The position numbers were made by a program, and so were the translations under genes. From Eutypella sp. D-1 (lineage: Eukaryota > Ascomycota > Sordariomycetes > Xylariales > Diatrypaceae): a DNA stretch of 64,000 nt. Shown here one piece after another: positions 48,492 through 58,835 of this stretch. The notes beneath the pieces were generated by a model that was not told the origin of the DNA, searched no databases, and saw nothing but the letters and a program-made list of their open reading frames with translations. Within the stretch, counting starts at the first letter, position 1, and every line of letters starts with the position of its first letter. Location: contig JAJTTP010000012.1 in NCBI GenBank assembly GCA_023313575.1, forward strand, positions 186,001-250,000, written 5' to 3'.

Positions 48492-49562
48492 CTACGCCGG
48501 TATCCACGGCTTGGCGTCGTCCCGGGTAGCCTCTCGCTCCGCGTTGATGACGTCGAGGATTTTCTGGGCGCCGTTATCCCGCATATGCTGGGCGACGCGG
48601 ATACCGAAGGCGACGGCGTCCTCGCGGGTGCGGACCTCAGCGACCTGCTCGGCGTCGACGGCTTCGGAACCATCGACGCTCACGACGGTGGCCGCGATCC
48701 GCAGGGTCCTCGTCTCCTCACCTTCGCCAACCCATTCCGTCTCAACGCCGATGGGCACGCTGCAGCCTCCCTCCAGGGTGCGCATGACGCTGCGCTCGGT
48801 CTCGGCGGCCAGCATGGCGCGCTCGTCGAGGATGCCGCGCAGCAGGGCGATGGTCTTCTCGTCGTCGGTCCGGGCCTCGAGACCAAGCCCGCCCTGGCCC
48901 ACGGCATGCAGCATACCGCCGCCCTCGGTGCCGGCGTGCAGGTACTGAGTGACGCGGTCGCCGAGACCCATGCGACGCAGGCCGGCAGCGGCGAGGATGA
49001 GGGCGGCGTAGGGGGAGTCGTCGGCGTCGAGCTTCCGCAGCCGCGTGTCGAGGTTTCCGCGCATGTCCTCGAAGCGTAGGCCCGGGTAGCGCCGGCGGAT
49101 CTGCGCCATGCGCCGCACGCTGCTGGTCCCCACGACGCTGCCCTCGGGCAGGTCCGCCAGCGTCCGGTGCTTGTCCGCGAGGGCGCTCCGGACCACGACG
49201 ACGTCGCGCGGGTCCTCGCGCTCGGGGATGCAGGCTAGCACGCAGCCCTCGGGCAGGTTAGTCGGCATGTCCTTGAGGCTGTGGACGACGAAGTCGACCT
49301 CGCGCGTGACTAGCTCGGCCTCGAGCTCGTTGGTCCACAGGCCCTGGCCGCCGAACTTGTACAGCGGCGTGACCTTGTCCTTATCCGCCGTGGCGTCCCG
49401 CTTGTGGATCTCGAACTTGATGTCCGGGTGCTGGCGCTGCAGGGCATCCGCTACCCACTGGGCCTGCCGAAGCGCCAGCTTAGACTGCCGGGTCCCAATG
49501 CGGACCGTGGGCGTCAGCGAGTTTGACGGCGTTATAACGGGCTTCGTGGCTGAAGTTGACAT
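48492..49562 (-). CDS. hydroxymethylbilane synthase (porphobilinogen deaminase, HEM3)
   Basis: Third shared enzyme of haem synthesis; condenses four porphobilinogens into hydroxymethylbilane in the cytosol. Single exon, 356 residues. Visible landmarks: RIGTRQSKLALRQ, HSLKDMP with the catalytic Asp98, GTSSVRRMAQI, RGNLDTRLRKLD, and the cofactor-binding EGGCSVPIG with Cys267 for the dipyrromethane. One departure: the usual MLPAVGQGALGIE segment reads MLHAVGQGGLGLE here, and it is preceded by Gly-rich TEGGG. The GC3-rich codon choice matches eIF4A-III and the H protein. First in-frame ATG is used; the N-terminal 18 residues are unconserved Ser/Thr-rich. Confidence 0.95.
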   Translation of the reverse strand: MSTSATKPVITPSNSLTPTVRIGTRQSKLALRQAQWVADALQRQHPDIKFEIHKRDATADKDKVTPLYKFGGQGLWTNELEAELVTREVDFVVHSLKDMPTNLPEGCVLACIPEREDPRDVVVVRSALADKHRTLADLPEGSVVGTSSVRRMAQIRRRYPGLRFEDMRGNLDTRLRKLDADDSPYAALILAAAGLRRMGLGDRVTQYLHAGTEGGGMLHAVGQGGLGLEARTDDEKTIALLRGILDERAMLAAETERSVMRTLEGGCSVPIGVETEWVGEGEETRTLRIAATVVSVDGSEAVDAEQVAEVRTREDAVAFGIRVAQHMRDNGAQKILDVINAEREATRDDAKPWIPA

Positions 49563-50376
49563 TGTGATTGGGGGGGGAGGAATTTTCTATGCGTGTGTCG
49601 GTAGAAACAAGGAGTCGTACTAAGAAAGAAAAACGACTGTATTGTAAGCGTATTTACGGATAAATATTCTTTATAACAAATTCACCCACAGAGTAGAGGC
49701 AGCTGACAGGCCATCAGGTACTTCTAATCTAATGGCGGGGTCCAGTTTCTATCAAACTGCGACTGGTGGGGCAATTTCTTATGTGAGTGAGCTACGCATA
49801 GTAAGCAGTTTGGCAGTTTCCTTTGTTGTGCGATCAGTCTATACCTAAAAAAGACTAGGCCTAAGTTTGACATGCCAAAGTATTCGTAGGTACGTTTCAG
49901 CCGAAGGAGTATGTACTTCTACTTAAGTCTACGACGTACCCGACTCCTAGGTAGGTAGTGGAGTTTAGCCCTTAAAGCCCCTGAATCTCAGGGCCCTTAT
50001 TTTAAGCACTGTTCTATGCCATCAGCATCTCAATTTTGATGGTCGGGATAAGTTGGTGTATGAACTCCCAAGCTTTACAGGTCTTAAACCAATCTTACTC
50101 CTTCTCTAAATTAAGAGCTGAAGGCGGCTTGTATTCAAAACACCAGTTTGTCGGGATTCATGGCTGAATATCGCTAGGGCGATCAATGGATGATCGTAGA
50201 GCCTAGACACCTCCTAGCCCAAGAAATAGGGGATACACTAAGTAATAGAGCAAGCAGCTCAATCGCCTACGTAGCCACTCCAATGTGATAGAACCAGTTG
50301 TGTACAGTATTGATGTTTTATAGCTCACAGGCATTCTGTCTCTCGCTGCTCTTGAACCACGTATCAAAGCGACCAG
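49563..50376. other. HMBS upstream region
   Basis: About 810 bp. G-rich just upstream of the HMBS ATG (a run near 49570), then AT-rich, with a TACCTAGGTA-type cluster at about 49888-49962. No gene is visible. Confidence 0.55.
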
Positions 50377-51555
50377 TCAGGCCCGTGCCCCTGTCTCAAC
50401 GGGCGTACCAGGTATCGGAGGTGTCGAGTACAGCCACGACGACATGGGTTCCGGAGTCTCCTCGCTCCTACTCATGCCCTCGCGCAGCATGCTGAAAAAG
50501 TCCTCAACCGCCCAAAAAGGCATTTCGCCCTTTGGGAGCACCGCCGGCGCAATCTCATCACAGGCGCCCGCTAGCTGCTCACCCAATGGCCCGCTCCACC
50601 AGGGCGACAGCGTATCGTCCTCGGCATCCCACCCCTTTGCAATTGCATGCCAGGTACTTTCGTTAAACTGATCCCACTCCACAGCATCCGGGCGTCCATA
50701 AGCCGCCCCATTTCCATATCCGTACCCATAGCCGCCCGTATACTCGCAGTAATCAGCACCGGGACATCCACCCCCTTCGTCGGACACGAGGCCGTAATCA
50801 TCGTAGTAGCCGTAGCCGCTGGGTCGCGGTCCGTTCCAAACCTCCTCCAACTCAGGGACGCGGGTCCACCGCATCGCCATCCCGCCGGCACCGGCACTAC
50901 TCAGCACCCACCGTTCGCGGATCCCGAACACTTCCGACAGCTCCTGGCTCCGAGCGAACACTGGCCACGGCGCTCGCTGCATCGAGCGCTCGAACCGCTC
51001 TAGTCTGTTGCGCTCTCTAAGTAGTCGCGCGTGGACCTGGCACCGACACTGCTGGCATGGTGTAGTGCCGGACTTTTGATCTCGTTGTTTTAGGATCCAT
51101 TCCTGCTTCCGTTTCTTCCCTAGTTGCTGCCCTGGCCGTCGTGGTTGCTTGAAGGGATTGACCCTGGGATGTTTTCCAGTGTAGAAAGTCTTCCGACCAT
51201 CGTGGCTATCGCAGCCGCGGTGTCTACAACTCTGGCGACTCTCGACGCATGACGCGCAGAAGGTGTAGAAGACACGCTCATGGCGAGCCAAATTACGCCC
51301 ATTGGCGAATGGACAAAATAGTGGCTTGGACGGTGTCATGTGAAAGCGCGTCTCCCAGGGGATAGGGTGGTATCCGGCGTTATCCAAAGCGCCACTCAAT
51401 AATAACTGATGCAGTACAGGGACGCACGGCCAGCTGAACCTGTAGAGCTTGACGCTGTGTGGGAAGGCATTGTCGAGTTTTCCCTCACAGCAAACCTCGA
51501 GCTGTGACGCTAGACACATGGTTGTCTCGCTACTAATTTCTAGCATATCCTTCAT
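50377..51555 (-). CDS. cysteine-rich orphan protein, 392 aa
   Basis: I do not recognise the family. A single open frame of 392 residues has uniform protein-like composition. Residues about 12-25 carry CLASQLEVCCEGK. Residues about 81-115 carry CPFANGRNLARH, FCASCVESRQSC and RHRGCDSHDG, whose Cys/His spacing could bind zinc. A basic stretch follows (about 125-155, FKQPRRPGQQLGKKRKQEW), then CQQCRCQVH, an Arg-rich helix, and an acidic Gly/Tyr-rich segment (about 250-285, with GYGYGYGNG). The C-terminus is acidic and Pro-rich. No signal peptide or membrane segment. A nuclear or RNA-linked protein is conceivable from the basic and Gly/Tyr parts, but that is inference only. A longer first exon upstream cannot be excluded. 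Confidence 0.65.
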   Translation of the reverse strand: MKDMLEISSETTMCLASQLEVCCEGKLDNAFPHSVKLYRFSWPCVPVLHQLLLSGALDNAGYHPIPWETRFHMTPSKPLFCPFANGRNLARHERVFYTFCASCVESRQSCRHRGCDSHDGRKTFYTGKHPRVNPFKQPRRPGQQLGKKRKQEWILKQRDQKSGTTPCQQCRCQVHARLLRERNRLERFERSMQRAPWPVFARSQELSEVFGIRERWVLSSAGAGGMAMRWTRVPELEEVWNGPRPSGYGYYDDYGLVSDEGGGCPGADYCEYTGGYGYGYGNGAAYGRPDAVEWDQFNESTWHAIAKGWDAEDDTLSPWWSGPLGEQLAGACDEIAPAVLPKGEMPFWAVEDFFSMLREGMSRSEETPEPMSSWLYSTPPIPGTPVETGARA

Positions 51556-52153
51556 TTCTTCTTAACATCTATTCGACTGCTTATCTAACTGAGTGCCGTC
51601 TAAAGATTATATTGAATTTATATGTGTATAACTATATACAGAAAATGATTTAGCCGGGGTGCCTTGCTCTGTAGAGTCAGGATGCTGGCGATCGATTAAC
51701 TGCACCCGGACCATCATGAGCGTTCATGGTCGTACAAGGCAAATTTTGAGTATCGGGACACAGATTCTTTGTTTTCTCGATGCCGTTGGGAGTGTAGTGC
51801 ATGGCAGAATGATAGGTTCTCCCAGACAGTGAGTGGCTGGTTGAAACGCCCAGACAAAGATATCCGTAGCAAACCCGAGTTGTGTCAGTAGTTACGAAAA
51901 CTCGATCCGTGTTTTCAACAGGACTTTGGCGCGACTGCGCTGGGATCGCGCTTGTGACTTGTGGTCAAGTCATACCATGTTGGCCCTTGGTATCACCATA
52001 TTACCTAGTCGATTTCACCCGTAACAAACAAAGAATACGCAACCTCTATAATGATTCCATGCTTCCCCAGTTTGTACTTGTTTCTTTAAAACACTGCATC
52101 GAGATAACAGCAACAGGCTACTTTCATAATCCCTGCTTGGGGTCGTGGAAGGG
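51556..52153. other. intergenic, orphan gene to membrane protein
   Basis: About 600 bp: the orphan gene's upstream region and the membrane protein's 3' flank. AT-rich around 51600-51650. No gene is visible. Confidence 0.5.
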
Positions 52154-53312
52154 TCATGGTCCATCGGGGGGGAAAGGTCGGCTTCCCTGGGGGCTGGTTG
52201 AGCCGAGGTGCAACGGCCCTTCCCCATGACCATGGGGCTCTTGATCAGTAGGGAGCTCGCTCAACCGCTCGTTTACTGGAAGTTCGCTTCTCCTGTGGTT
52301 CGACAAGTCGGGTGTCCTCATCCCTACCGAAACCACCTCATCAGCGGGCAGCTCGCTAAGATGGCGAATGTCGTAGACTGGGTCCTTCCTAGTATCCTTC
52401 TCCGTATTCTCCTGATGCAGACTAGTAGTAGCCTTGGTCCTCTTTCTATAACTGTTACGCCATAATCGAAATACGAGGAATGCCACTATGAGAGCAGCTG
52501 TCGACACGCCCGCAGCGATACCCCCAATCGCCCCTTCTGACAAAGCTTCCTTCTGATTACTTGAAGTTAGTGGGGTAGTGGGTGGGATTGCTGTGGTCGT
52601 ATCTGGTCCTGTATTTTCCACGGTCATCCCTCCTGAGAAGTCCGCCGTCGGCTCGGGGGTGATTCCCATCACATTCTCGAGCGACCTTCGAGCTTCGGTT
52701 GGGAAGATCGAGAGGTCGCTTTCCCTCCAATACACCACAAAGGGGTCCGAGACAGCAATGACGTCCGTCGTCAGCCTAGTGGGGACGAAGCCCTCGCTAG
52801 GAACGGACAGAAGAGCCGTGAATGGTGGGTCTAGTGATGCGACGCAACTGGAGGAATAGGCGCGCTCTGCCACGGTGAAGTCGCTACGGTAAGAGGATGA
52901 CTGTTAGCTATTTAATGGCCCGCGCTCGGGAATCACGTAACTCTATCCTTTATGGATATTCCTAGACATACGAACTACAGCAGAACGCCTTCCAATTTGT
53001 CTCGGTCGTCAAGCCATCATCCAGCACTTCCAGGATCTGCGTGACCGTCTTTATTTCCAGCCCGGAGCGACATATCCCTGGGCTATACTCGGTGCCGCGA
53101 CTAGCCAATGGTAAGGGGAGACATTTTTCGAGGTCGGTTATATAGTCAAAATTCTGAAGGACGTAGCCGTCGTTGCCAATCTCGAATACTCAGCTTGTCG
53201 CGCAGCTTTTTGGCAGCTCGGGCGCCACCGTAATGAGGGTTGCCGGCGTCACTCGGTACGAAGTGACGCCTGTCATCGTCAGTGTCGTTATTGGCGGGGT
53301 CGGTAGCGCCAT
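52154..53312 (-). CDS. single-pass fungal membrane protein; frame holds a TGA (possible pseudogene)
   Basis: Two exons (53312-52972 and 52883-52154) join in phase across an 88-nt intron with a gtatgt donor. The layout is that of a common Pezizomycotina group. It has a cysteine-bearing extracellular part (LPKSCATS, EKCLPLPLASR, PGICRSGLE, WKAFCCSSDF), a Ser/Thr/Pro stalk with PTTPLTSS, one TM helix (GAIGGIAAGVSTAALIVAFL) and a cytosolic tail with three SELP repeats. The tail starts with basic RLWRNSYRKR. Codon 41 is TGA (53190-53192). Either it is a premature stop (CGA to TGA would be a single C-to-T change), or a short unrecognised intron removes it. No clear signal peptide is seen. Ligand or wall-sensor roles are not supported. 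Confidence 0.6.
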
Positions 53313-54283
53313 GATGTGTTGTCTGATCGTGCTGGTCTTTCAAAAATCGTCGCGATCTAGGAGGTAGGCTGAGAAAAACAAGCGATGGCCAAAAGCCGGC
53401 CGAATTCGACCAGACTGGCTGTCTTCCGGTTTTTCACAACCTCGCAACCTTGCAACGGAGTCTTGCACCTTGTACCATCCCTTGTTCTGAGGTAGTGCTG
53501 GGCTGTACGTTGTACAAACTTGTTACACCATCCAACACCGCCACGAATCATTGGTCGCTGGCAAGCGGGATGCTGCATCCCGTACGCGACGTGTAAGTAA
53601 AGTCAACCCTATTTGAAGCATGATGCAGTTGGGTTTATTGATGTATCAAGCCCCAAGCCCACCTCCTTGCTATTATTCAGCCACTGAGAGTCTATCCCAA
53701 ACTTAGAGCATTTTTCGTCTTGGCCGATCGTGGATATGTCGTTATATGCAAGTAGTCGGCACAGAACTGCGCCTCTCGCACGAGAACGCAACATCCGTAT
53801 TAATATGTAACGAGAGTATTTCATATTTTATACCTTGGCACTATTAATACGCAAAATAGTATGCGTTGGTAGGCAGGGATTCCCGGCCAAGCATTGAAAG
53901 CCACAGCAACATGGTTTTGAAACCCAAATAAGATCACTCACGGACCCACAAACAACTAACGGAAATAGTGTTGTTTGTATGCTAAACTTGCCGTGATAGC
54001 TTTCCAAGCGCGAGGAAAATACTAGAAGCAGAGGAATGATATTATGCTCACTGTCCTCATCTAGGAGGGTAAAGGGGTTGTGGAGTCATATCCTGTCGTC
54101 CGGCAAAGCCCGGGACGATGGTTTCTGACTCTTGGAATGGCATACACTTTCGCTTCTCATGCGTGTTGGCCATGAAGTCGGCGGCGCACACGTGATAGCA
54201 ACTCTATGTGGACCGGACCGTCTTTACGACAAGCTATTTACTCCTACAACTGTTTACTAAGCACACTGGAGTAATTTTTATAC
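53313..54283. other. intergenic, membrane protein to PL9
   Basis: About 970 bp holding the membrane protein's upstream region and the PL9 3' flank. No gene or clear repeat is visible. Confidence 0.5.
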
Positions 54284-55694
54284 TTATATGTCCTTCTCGG
54301 TCGACGCACCAATCTCCTCACCAGACACTGGCAGTAAGAAGTCACTCGCCGCGACCTTCCCGTCCGCCCCGCGCTCGCCAGAGAGCGTCGAGTAATCAAC
54401 GCTAACGAAAGAGCTGTTAGACCAGGCGTCACCGGAGTCCCAGGAGTTGCCGCTGGACTTGACGGTGTCAACGAGGCTGACGTCTTCGTTGGTGTTCACA
54501 GCGGCGATATTAGCCGTGAGACCCGACGAGGAGCTGCGCATATTGAAGCCGTTGTCACCGTTGTTCCAGGCGGTGTTACGCTCGAATGTCAGCGCGCCCG
54601 TGTTGCCATTATCAATAAAGCCCTTCTTCGCGTTACCGAAGGCAATCGAGTTGCGCACCACGTGGTCGGCCGCCGGCCCGTCCTCGATCCCTAGCTTGAA
54701 ACCGTTGCCGTCACCCTCGAACTGGTCAAAGCCCCACCTATTGAATCCGTTGCCCCATGCATAGACCTCCTCGATGGTGACCGCATCCTCGAACATGAAC
54801 AAGTCGAGACCGTCGTCAACATTGTCCCATACTACGTGTAGTGAGCCGAGGTTAGTATTTCATCCTCAGGTGAAAATGGGAGCGCGGACGACTTGATTCG
54901 AAGGCTTACTTACATCGCGCGTTGCGAAGCACATTACCCGTTCCTGAGCCTTCCTTACAAGCGAACCCATCAGCGCTCTCGCCGTTCTTTCGTGGGTCGC
55001 GGTTGCGGTACGAGTCAAGGTAGACGACGGTATTATTCTCCGATACCCCCTGGATCTGGAAGCCGGACTCGTAGTTGTCGTGCGTTGTCAGCCGCTCGTA
55101 GTGATTGTGGGACGCGTCGCGCGCATACACGCCATAGGGCCCGTTGATCAGCCTGGCGTATGCAGTGTCAGTATCGTACAAACGTCTGCCTTTATTCAAC
55201 ATCTTGATAATGCTGGAGACGTACTCTAGATCGTAGAATGCCCAGTATTCCGCGCCCTCGATGTGGAGGATGCCTCGCTCCTCGTTAGGTAGCTTCTCGT
55301 CCAAGCCATATGGGGTGCTAGTCGTGTGCATTAGTACTTGAGGGTTCTTGTCTTCAGGCCCCATATAGTAGCTGTGCCGAGTAGCAGCTTACCCCGGCAG
55401 CTCCTCGCCGTCCAGAACCACGGCCTCGCCTTCATAGGGTCGGATGGTGATAGGTGAGCCGGCCTCACCGCTTGTCGTGATCTGAATGTTGGTGGTCGGC
55501 GCATAGGTCCCGGCGCGCAGATAGATCGTGTCGCCGGCGGTTGCTACATCAACGGCGTCCTGGATAGACCCAAATGGGGCCTCGAGGCTTCCGGAACCAG
55601 TGCCATCCGGAGAGACGTAGATATCGGCGGCCTGGCTTCTCCGCAGCAACACGGCCAGGAGAGCGGCCGAAGCCGCAGAACTTCTGATAGTCAT
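54284..55694 (-). CDS. pectate lyase, polysaccharide lyase family 9
   Basis: Secreted enzyme that cleaves polygalacturonate by beta-elimination. Exons 55694-55393, 55317-54914 and 54831-54284 give 417 residues. The signal peptide is about residues 1-22 (MTIRSSAASAALLAVLLRRS). Then comes IYVSPDGTGSGSLEAPFGSI, the usual opening of right-handed parallel beta-helix lyases. The PL9 core includes GVYARDASHNHYERLTTHDN, NGESADGFACKEGSGTGNVL and WDNVDDGLDLF; the last is created only by splicing exon 2 to exon 3. The Asp and Lys residues of the calcium and catalytic site lie in these segments. Both introns are short (75 and 82 nt). PL9 is patchy in fungi and best known from bacteria such as Dickeya (PelL/Pel9A). 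Confidence 0.88.
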
Positions 55695-55781
55695 ATCGCG
55701 TAGTAGTTATTGATGCTAATCTCAAACCGAGGCGCAAACTCGCCGTTCGAGATACGAGAGCTCGAGAATCGGTGGCGAGAA

Positions 55782-55789
55782 TTTATATA
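55782..55789 (-). promoter_or_regulatory. TATA box of the PL9 gene
   Basis: TATATAAA on the minus strand, 88 nt upstream of the PL9 ATG. Position and form fit a TATA-driven inducible gene. Confidence 0.55.
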
Positions 55790-58719
55790 GACCACCGACC
55801 CCTGAACTCCCCTATGTCGTGGGTCTGGAGCATTATTTTCCTCCTTTAACGTGCGCTACCGCGGACCGCGGTGCGCACCAACGCCACGCCCGATACAACG
55901 ACGGGCTCACATCACGGAGCGATCCTAGTCCTCCCGTTCTGGATCTACGTGAAACTGACTTAGTGGCTGGTGGATAGCTAACGGCCTTGGCAGTGGGTTT
56001 GCGGGCGTGCCTGACCACCGGATTCCACAAATCGTAAGCCTCGTCGACTTCATCGTGGCTCTCTATTGGCGGATGGTCATAAATATAGTAATTCCGTGAT
56101 GCTAGATGCCAGGCATTTTATGGTGGTACATTCGCGAACTAGGTAATGACAGCAAGGCCCGATTTGACCTTACGAGTGACATACGACACTTTGGTACTTG
56201 TTGTTCTAAACAGAGGTTCGCTAGACTGGAGTCTGCATCCGTATATGCCTCGTCACTGAGGCAGGACGCTAATACTATGTAAGGCGTCTAAAGGCCTGTA
56301 ATTTGGGCGAACACGAGGCTGGAAAATCGTCATTCTTTATTCAGTGCTGTCGTCGAGATGCGATAGCGCAAACCATTACTCCATGGCTTGCGGTCTCCAA
56401 CTTGCTAACTTTCCGTGTTTTGTTCATCTTCAGGTGATAGGTGTTCTTGTTAATCACCTCAGGGGCATCGCTATCTCTTTTATTAGCGACATTTCTATTG
56501 TCACTAACAGCCATAGTCTAATGGTGAATTTTCGGTCAGGGTCACTATACTCCGACAAAATCCCACGCTGAATGGTCATAGCTGCTTATCGACTCACCTG
56601 GTTCGCTTGCGTATATGCCTGTCAAGAATGATGCAAAGATGACAAGCAATAGTTAAATGTCGTTTACCCTAATCAAGGCTGCTGTACTCCGTGGCTATTG
56701 GTATTCTTGGTAGAGATTGAACAACTAGATGCTGCCGTCTAGGTTGGAATCGGAAGCTGGATCAATCACGAAAGAATGGACCACCATTCGGCATTGTGGG
56801 GCTGTACTCATCTGAGAACCTGATTGGTCACGAAACTCACCTTCACACCTGCCTGAGCGAACTGGTGGAGGTGATGATACTGAAAATAAGATCCCACCAA
56901 CCACAACCGGCGATTTCCTCAAACCTTGTGCGACGCCTTGAGAGCCGCCCGTCACCCGACTGCGCACTCGGTATATTCAAGTTGTGAATACCACTTAACC
57001 CTTTGGCTTATAATATTGTTTATAACATGATTTCGCTCACAAATTCTTATCTACTACCCCACTAGAAATACGACTCGAGATGACACTATATCCAATGTTG
57101 CGGATACATTGAAGGTGTGGCAAGATGACTTGCTGTTGTTCTTGAAACTTATCTGCAGACGTCTGCAAAATACAGGAGTTTGGCCATTTAACCTGTCGGT
57201 GGGCGCTTGGGCCACCAAGCAACATCCACTTACTGCCCTCCACAGAAATAGATTCAGGGATCCTAGGCGTCAATATTAAAGCTATCTACCATAGCTTCCC
57301 ATGGCAAAATGTCACTCGCAGTAGTTCAGTGATATTGGATCTTGTCAAGCCTGTCTACGGACCGTCCGGGTGGGTAATGGCTAATCATTCTCATTCTCTA
57401 CCTCGTAGTACGAAAATAAGCGATGTTGGGCGACACGATGAACGTGCAAATAGGATCACCAGGAAGAGGCACACAACGTGGTTCTCCACAATGCATCTCG
57501 ATCTACCAACACATTAGTGATCGCAGTCGCAGGACATAACTAATGCATGTCTGTTGCTCTTTTCTCTACTAACCTATCAACAGACCTATGACGATACGAT
57601 TAGCGAATACACGAGCGTCTGAGTCTAGGAAAAGTAGTTTGCTTCTTGGGTGTTCCACAACATACGTGGTAAAAAATCCGTATCTTCGGCGGTTATTAAT
57701 CGTGTGGACAGGGATGTGCCTAGAAACGGCGATGATCGTGAGGAACGTTCACATATACACAAGACGAAGAAAGGTTGAGAGGGCGGCGGGGCGGATCGGG
57801 TAACGACAGCTCTGTTACATGAAGATCAGCTGAGACATACATCGCTCTGGAACGGGTCGCCACCAATGCGAATGTGAACCTGCAAGATAAAATGGGACTA
57901 GAAAGCCACACCATCATTAAGGTACGCAAGGCACGTGAGGACAAAAACGAGGTGAATTAAGAATGTAACCCAACCCCTCGGAGTAGGCAAGCGGAGGGCT
58001 GATGTTACGGTGTGACCATAGGTGACAGTGGCCTCCATCCGGGTTAAGCTTGGCATGCGGACCGGGTCATGATCCAAATCGCGGATGATGAGACAATATG
58101 ATTCGGCGTCTGTCCGTGCTACCCGGGGCCGGGATTGTACCCCGCACTCAACTGACCACGGCCACAATATGTGGCCATGTGATGAGATGCAATATGGTAG
58201 CCCGAGGCTCCGAGCTAGGTATACCGCTGTCAAACAGTGATTAACAGCGCCGAGGGGGGGGAAAGAGGAGAAAAATGCGACCACATCGATGCTGTCACGA
58301 TGGTGTGGAATACGGCAGTTGACCGGGTTCGGATCAAGGATAGTTCGGTGGGATGACATAGGGAAGACTAGGGGGGGCAGTTGGGATGGTCTGGGGAATT
58401 GATAAAGTGCTGATGCAGTTAACCGATCCGGCCGAGCTCCCAACTAGCAGTTATCGAAGTAGTTAGGATCCACCTTCTCCGCATCTCTAAACGCCAAGCC
58501 GCTGAATACTTTGACACTAGTGTACAACTAATGCGTCGGATAGGTGGGGTATGCTAATCTTTATAAAGTAGAAGATGGCTCCGAATCAAACTAGCACACT
58601 TTTAGTGGCATAACCTTATTTAACAACCCGCCATTCAAGTCAATTAAACTTGCGAGGTTGGATTCATTTTAGGGGGTTACAAGAAACACCCAAGAAGATT
58701 TCGATCGGGAATTCCAACA

Positions 58720-58735
58720 TATAAATCATATAAAC
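58720..58735 (+). promoter_or_regulatory. TATA-like elements of the GH115 gene
   Basis: Two closely spaced copies, catataaa and catataaa, about 100-115 nt upstream of the GH115 ATG at 58836. Confidence 0.45.
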
Positions 58736-58835
58736 AGCTCGTGCATACAATTTGTCCCCCTTTCACTCGTTTACCAACTCCGTTGAAGCAGCACATGAGC
58801 TACCTATCTCTTTCATTAGGTGCAGGGATGCCATC

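Larger units (their letters stand above)
55695..58835. other. PL9 / GH115 divergent intergenic region
   Basis: 3.1 kb between two outward-facing carbohydrate-enzyme genes. It holds a TATA box at each end (55782-55789 minus; about 58720-58735 plus) and a GC-rich palindromic stretch near 55858-55873 (ACCGCGG direct and inverted). One 181-codon minus ORF (57898-58443) was not accepted as a gene. Otherwise AT-moderate sequence without visible genes. Confidence 0.5.

Noticed and set aside
48297..49079. 260-codon plus ORF opposite HMBS
   Set aside because: Antisense shadow of a GC3-rich enzyme gene.
57898..58443. 181-codon minus ORF with a hydrophobic C-terminus
   Set aside because: Composition follows local CT-rich text, no conserved motif, and it lies in a promoter-like interval.
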